From the NCBI GenBank assembly GCA_902774845.1, contig CACYJU010000002.1:62001-126000 (forward strand): DNA of 64,000 nucleotides, given 5' to 3'. The notes under the pieces were generated by a model, which had not been told where the DNA came from, did no database searches, and saw only the letters and a program-made list of their open reading frames with translations. Each line of letters opens with the position of its first letter. Position 1 is the first letter of the stretch. Both the position numbers and the translations under genes were made by a program. Positions 62,053-64,000 of this stretch are shown in pieces. The DNA is from an uncultured Bacteroidota bacterium. Its GTDB lineage: Bacteria > Bacteroidota > Bacteroidia > Bacteroidales > P3.

Positions 62053-63357
62053 TTATTCCCCCTTACCCTGCCATGTGGCATTTTTCCATTTGTTAGCCAT
62101 TCTGTCATCCAGACACCCGCTGCTATTATATTCGCTGTATCCCGTTCGTGGTGTATAAGTAAAAAGTCTTATTCCAGGATTTTTCTTTTCGTGAACAACA
62201 GCAGCGCCAATGTCTTTTGTCCGTGACCCCGAACTTCCTGATGGCATGGGGTCTCCATTCGGATGGTTATGAGAACCCTCGGAAATAGAATAACCATTAG
62301 ACGATAAATCCGAAAACATGTGGATGGAATGTTCACCATGATTTGTACCCAATATATTGGATTCATCGGTGCTCCTTGCAAGTGAGGAATTAGCCCATTC
62401 TAATGGATATCCGCCATCGGACGTGTAATTTGCCGCAAGAAATTGGAATAATTCCTCAGAATTATTATTTCCACAAACAGAAAAAACGGTTGCGTTACTA
62501 TTTGCAAATGATACTTCGGATATCGTTCCCAATTCATACCTACGACTGCTGGCAATTGTATTGCCTTCGTCATCAACAATATGAATCTGATCAAAATTAT
62601 TATTCTCAATTCTTTCTACAATATTCCCACATTTGTCAATTTTCCATTCATCCATTTCGGCACCATCCGGATCAATCAACTTCATGGGATTCCATGCACA
62701 GTAGTTGTACGGACTCAGACTTGGATATTTGTCAGCCATCGGATCCACACTCAGCCACAAACTCAAATCCGGATTGTAATATCGTGCCCCGAAATAGTAA
62801 TATCCTGTTTCTGAGTCCTTCTCCTTGCCCGTGAAAGTGTAGCGTTCGTGGTAGGAAGAAGTCCTCTGGTCTAGCTTCGTCTCGCCATAGGGGAGATACT
62901 GCATGTGCTGGACAGCTTGACCGGATGAGTCGGTAATCCAGCTGGCGCTGCCTAGGTGATCAGAGTGATAGTAGTAGATTTTAGTCTCGGGTTCTTCTAT
63001 TTCAGAGAGTCTGTGAAGCATCTCAAACTTCAGCTCTTTGGTCTCTGCTCTCGCTCCTGCACATCTCAAATCCTCATTGATTAGATTGCGATACGCATTC
63101 TCTTTCTTTTCAACATAACCATCGTCCATAGGGCTATAGTGCAGTTCCTGCAGACCGCCTCCTCCGATTCTGCTGCACAACCGCTCCGTTCCTGCGTAAT
63201 AATGTTTGGTGTAGCCGTGAACGTCTGCCACCACGTATGGCGATGGATAAACGGTGTATTCGTTGAAATTGGCAAATCTGTTCTCGCCAGCATTCACATC
63301 CATCGGAACGGTATTACCCCACAACTTCATCGTTCGCTCACCGTCGAGGTCATTCAT
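62053..63357 (-). CDS. 5'-truncated Rhs protein with JAB-like C-terminal toxin domain
   Basis: The 434-residue protein begins within the Rhs shell (DLDGERTMKLWG, YPSPYVVADVHGYTKHYYAG) and runs through YYYHSDHLGSASWITDSSGQ, TFTGKEKDSETGYYYFGARY and NPMKLIDPDG; the large N-terminal part is absent. The unique C-terminus has EGSHNHPNGDPMPSGS followed by RTKDIGAAVV, an HxHP...S...D arrangement like a JAB/JAMM metalloprotease. Its frame closes a few bases upstream of the ATG at 63357, which overlaps the nuclease stop (ATGA-like). Either the 5' part was deleted when the nuclease gene came to lie here, or this module is itself a cassette. Confidence 0.85.
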   Translation of the reverse strand: MNDLDGERTMKLWGNTVPMDVNAGENRFANFNEYTVYPSPYVVADVHGYTKHYYAGTERLCSRIGGGGLQELHYSPMDDGYVEKKENAYRNLINEDLRCAGARAETKELKFEMLHRLSEIEEPETKIYYYHSDHLGSASWITDSSGQAVQHMQYLPYGETKLDQRTSSYHERYTFTGKEKDSETGYYYFGARYYNPDLSLWLSVDPMADKYPSLSPYNYCAWNPMKLIDPDGAEMDEWKIDKCGNIVERIENNNFDQIHIVDDEGNTIASSRRYELGTISEVSFANSNATVFSVCGNNNSEELFQFLAANYTSDGGYPLEWANSSLARSTDESNILGTNHGEHSIHMFSDLSSNGYSISEGSHNHPNGDPMPSGSSGSRTKDIGAAVVHEKKNPGIRLFTYTPRTGYSEYNSSGCLDDRMANKWKNATWQGKGE

Positions 63358-63999
63358 GGTCTTCTATTGTCAACGTGTTTTCCAAATCGCCAATAGAGGG
63401 CAATTCTGATTTCAATTCCTCAATCACCTTGTTTGTTTGATATTCCGCGACACCAAGAGGTTGTGTCATTCCCCGAAGGGCATACTCAACCTTTGTATTG
63501 TTTTTTGTCCGACACAATAGTAATCCTATTGTAGGATTATCCTCTGGCATCTTTACCAAGTCGTCGATTGCCGAAATATAATAGTTTAGTTTGCTTAGAA
63601 ATTCAGGTTTGAAATCTACCACTTTTAACTCGATAGCGACATAACAATGCAAGCGGGTATGATACATCATCAAGTCCACTTTGCTTTCCTCGCCTGCAAT
63701 ATTCAGCGGATACTGCTTACCAATATAGGAAAACCCTTTACCAAGTTCCAAAAGAAAATCGGTGACCTTACTTGTTAGTTGGTCTTCAAGGTCTTTCTCT
63801 TGTTTTATCTTCGTCATATCCACGAACCCAAAGTTGTATGGATCTTTGAATGCAGCTTTTGCAAGATCGCTATTAATAGGAGGGAGTGTGGTCGCAAAAT
63901 TATTAGGTAGAGGGAGCGCTTTCTTGTAATACGCAGCGTCTATCTGCATCATCATGACATCGCGACTCCACCCTTGAATTGCCGTTTCCGTTATGTAAA
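63350..63999 (-). CDS. YhcG/DUF1016-type PDDEXK nuclease, C-terminal part
   Basis: The gene runs off the right end of the window. The visible C-terminal domain includes TAIQGWSRDVMMMQID, LPPINSDLAKAAFKDPYNF, FLLELGKGFSYIGKQYPL and the catalytic segment ESKVDLMMYHTRLHCYVAIE followed by LKVVDF, the D...ExK pattern of PDDEXK enzymes. DUF1016/YhcG proteins are putative Holliday-junction or restriction-associated nucleases, often near type I restriction systems. The ATG cluster at 63949-63955 is internal. The stop overlaps the start of the truncated Rhs gene. Confidence 0.88.
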   Translation of the reverse strand, partial: YITETAIQGWSRDVMMMQIDAAYYKKALPLPNNFATTLPPINSDLAKAAFKDPYNFGFVDMTKIKQEKDLEDQLTSKVTDFLLELGKGFSYIGKQYPLNIAGEESKVDLMMYHTRLHCYVAIELKVVDFKPEFLSKLNYYISAIDDLVKMPEDNPTIGLLLCRTKNNTKVEYALRGMTQPLGVAEYQTNKVIEELKSELPSIGDLENTLTIEDHE

Positions 64000-64000
64000 A

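Overview
The window is a chromosomal segment of a bacterium of the order Bacteroidales. The evidence is the TAnnTTTG promoter boxes (TATCTTTG recurs), a protein with a type IX secretion sorting domain, the DUF4837/DUF6089/uppS/bamA/ompH/ompH envelope cluster, the viroplasmin-type RNase H and FISUMP-type surface lipoproteins. I cannot name a genus. The window is cut at both ends: a C10 (streptopain-like) protease is truncated on the left and a YhcG/DUF1016-type PDDEXK nuclease on the right.

Layout. 1-6.7 kb: minus-strand C10 protease, then a CusA/TolC/CusB-type heavy-metal efflux system with a His-rich secreted protein as first gene. 6.8-8.4 kb: a two-gene AT-rich module, a dual-OB/HTH protein and a DUF488 protein. 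8.5-11.7 kb: peroxiredoxin, VanX-like dipeptidase, Dus, and a rhodanese-metallohydrolase fusion lipoprotein. 12-15 kb: rpsU, rpmB, ssb and an OmpA-family porin. 15.2-21.9 kb: plus-strand housekeeping (pgi, purM, thioesterase, yigZ, pcrA-type helicase, dtd). 21.9-31.3 kb: minus-strand prmC, tsf-rpsB-rpsI-rplM with leaders and terminators, RluD, a T9SS cargo, a PASTA protein and miaB. 31.4-38.3 kb: outer-membrane biogenesis cluster. 38.4-44.6 kb: GH92 mannosidase, ROK kinase, a coiled-coil protein and an FprA flavoprotein. 45-58.3 kb: FISUMP lipoproteins, a UvrA paralogue, an ABC exporter, manA, a DUF4143 ATPase, lepA, a UbiA prenyltransferase and RNase H. 58.7-64 kb: an Rhs polymorphic-toxin locus with two orphan C-terminal cassettes, each toxin module followed by a candidate immunity gene.

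The most unusual signal is a family of short tandem arrays with exact 7-, 8- or 11-bp periods but a different degenerate unit at each site. 8-bp arrays often abut a conserved palindrome (core CCCTGTGCGGGCACGC) just after stop codons on the minus strand. 7- and 8-bp arrays also run in frame through coding sequence (uvrA paralogue, dus, prmC, the His-rich gene, the miaB 3' end). 11-bp arrays fill intergenic regions. Other highlights are the orphan Rhs cassettes (one with a single-base frameshift), the dual-OB/DUF488 pair, a 163-bp MITE-like element with long inverted ends beside bamA, and 22-bp phased repeats upstream of the DUF4143 ATPase. I saw no tRNA, rRNA, CRISPR array or intact transposase gene.
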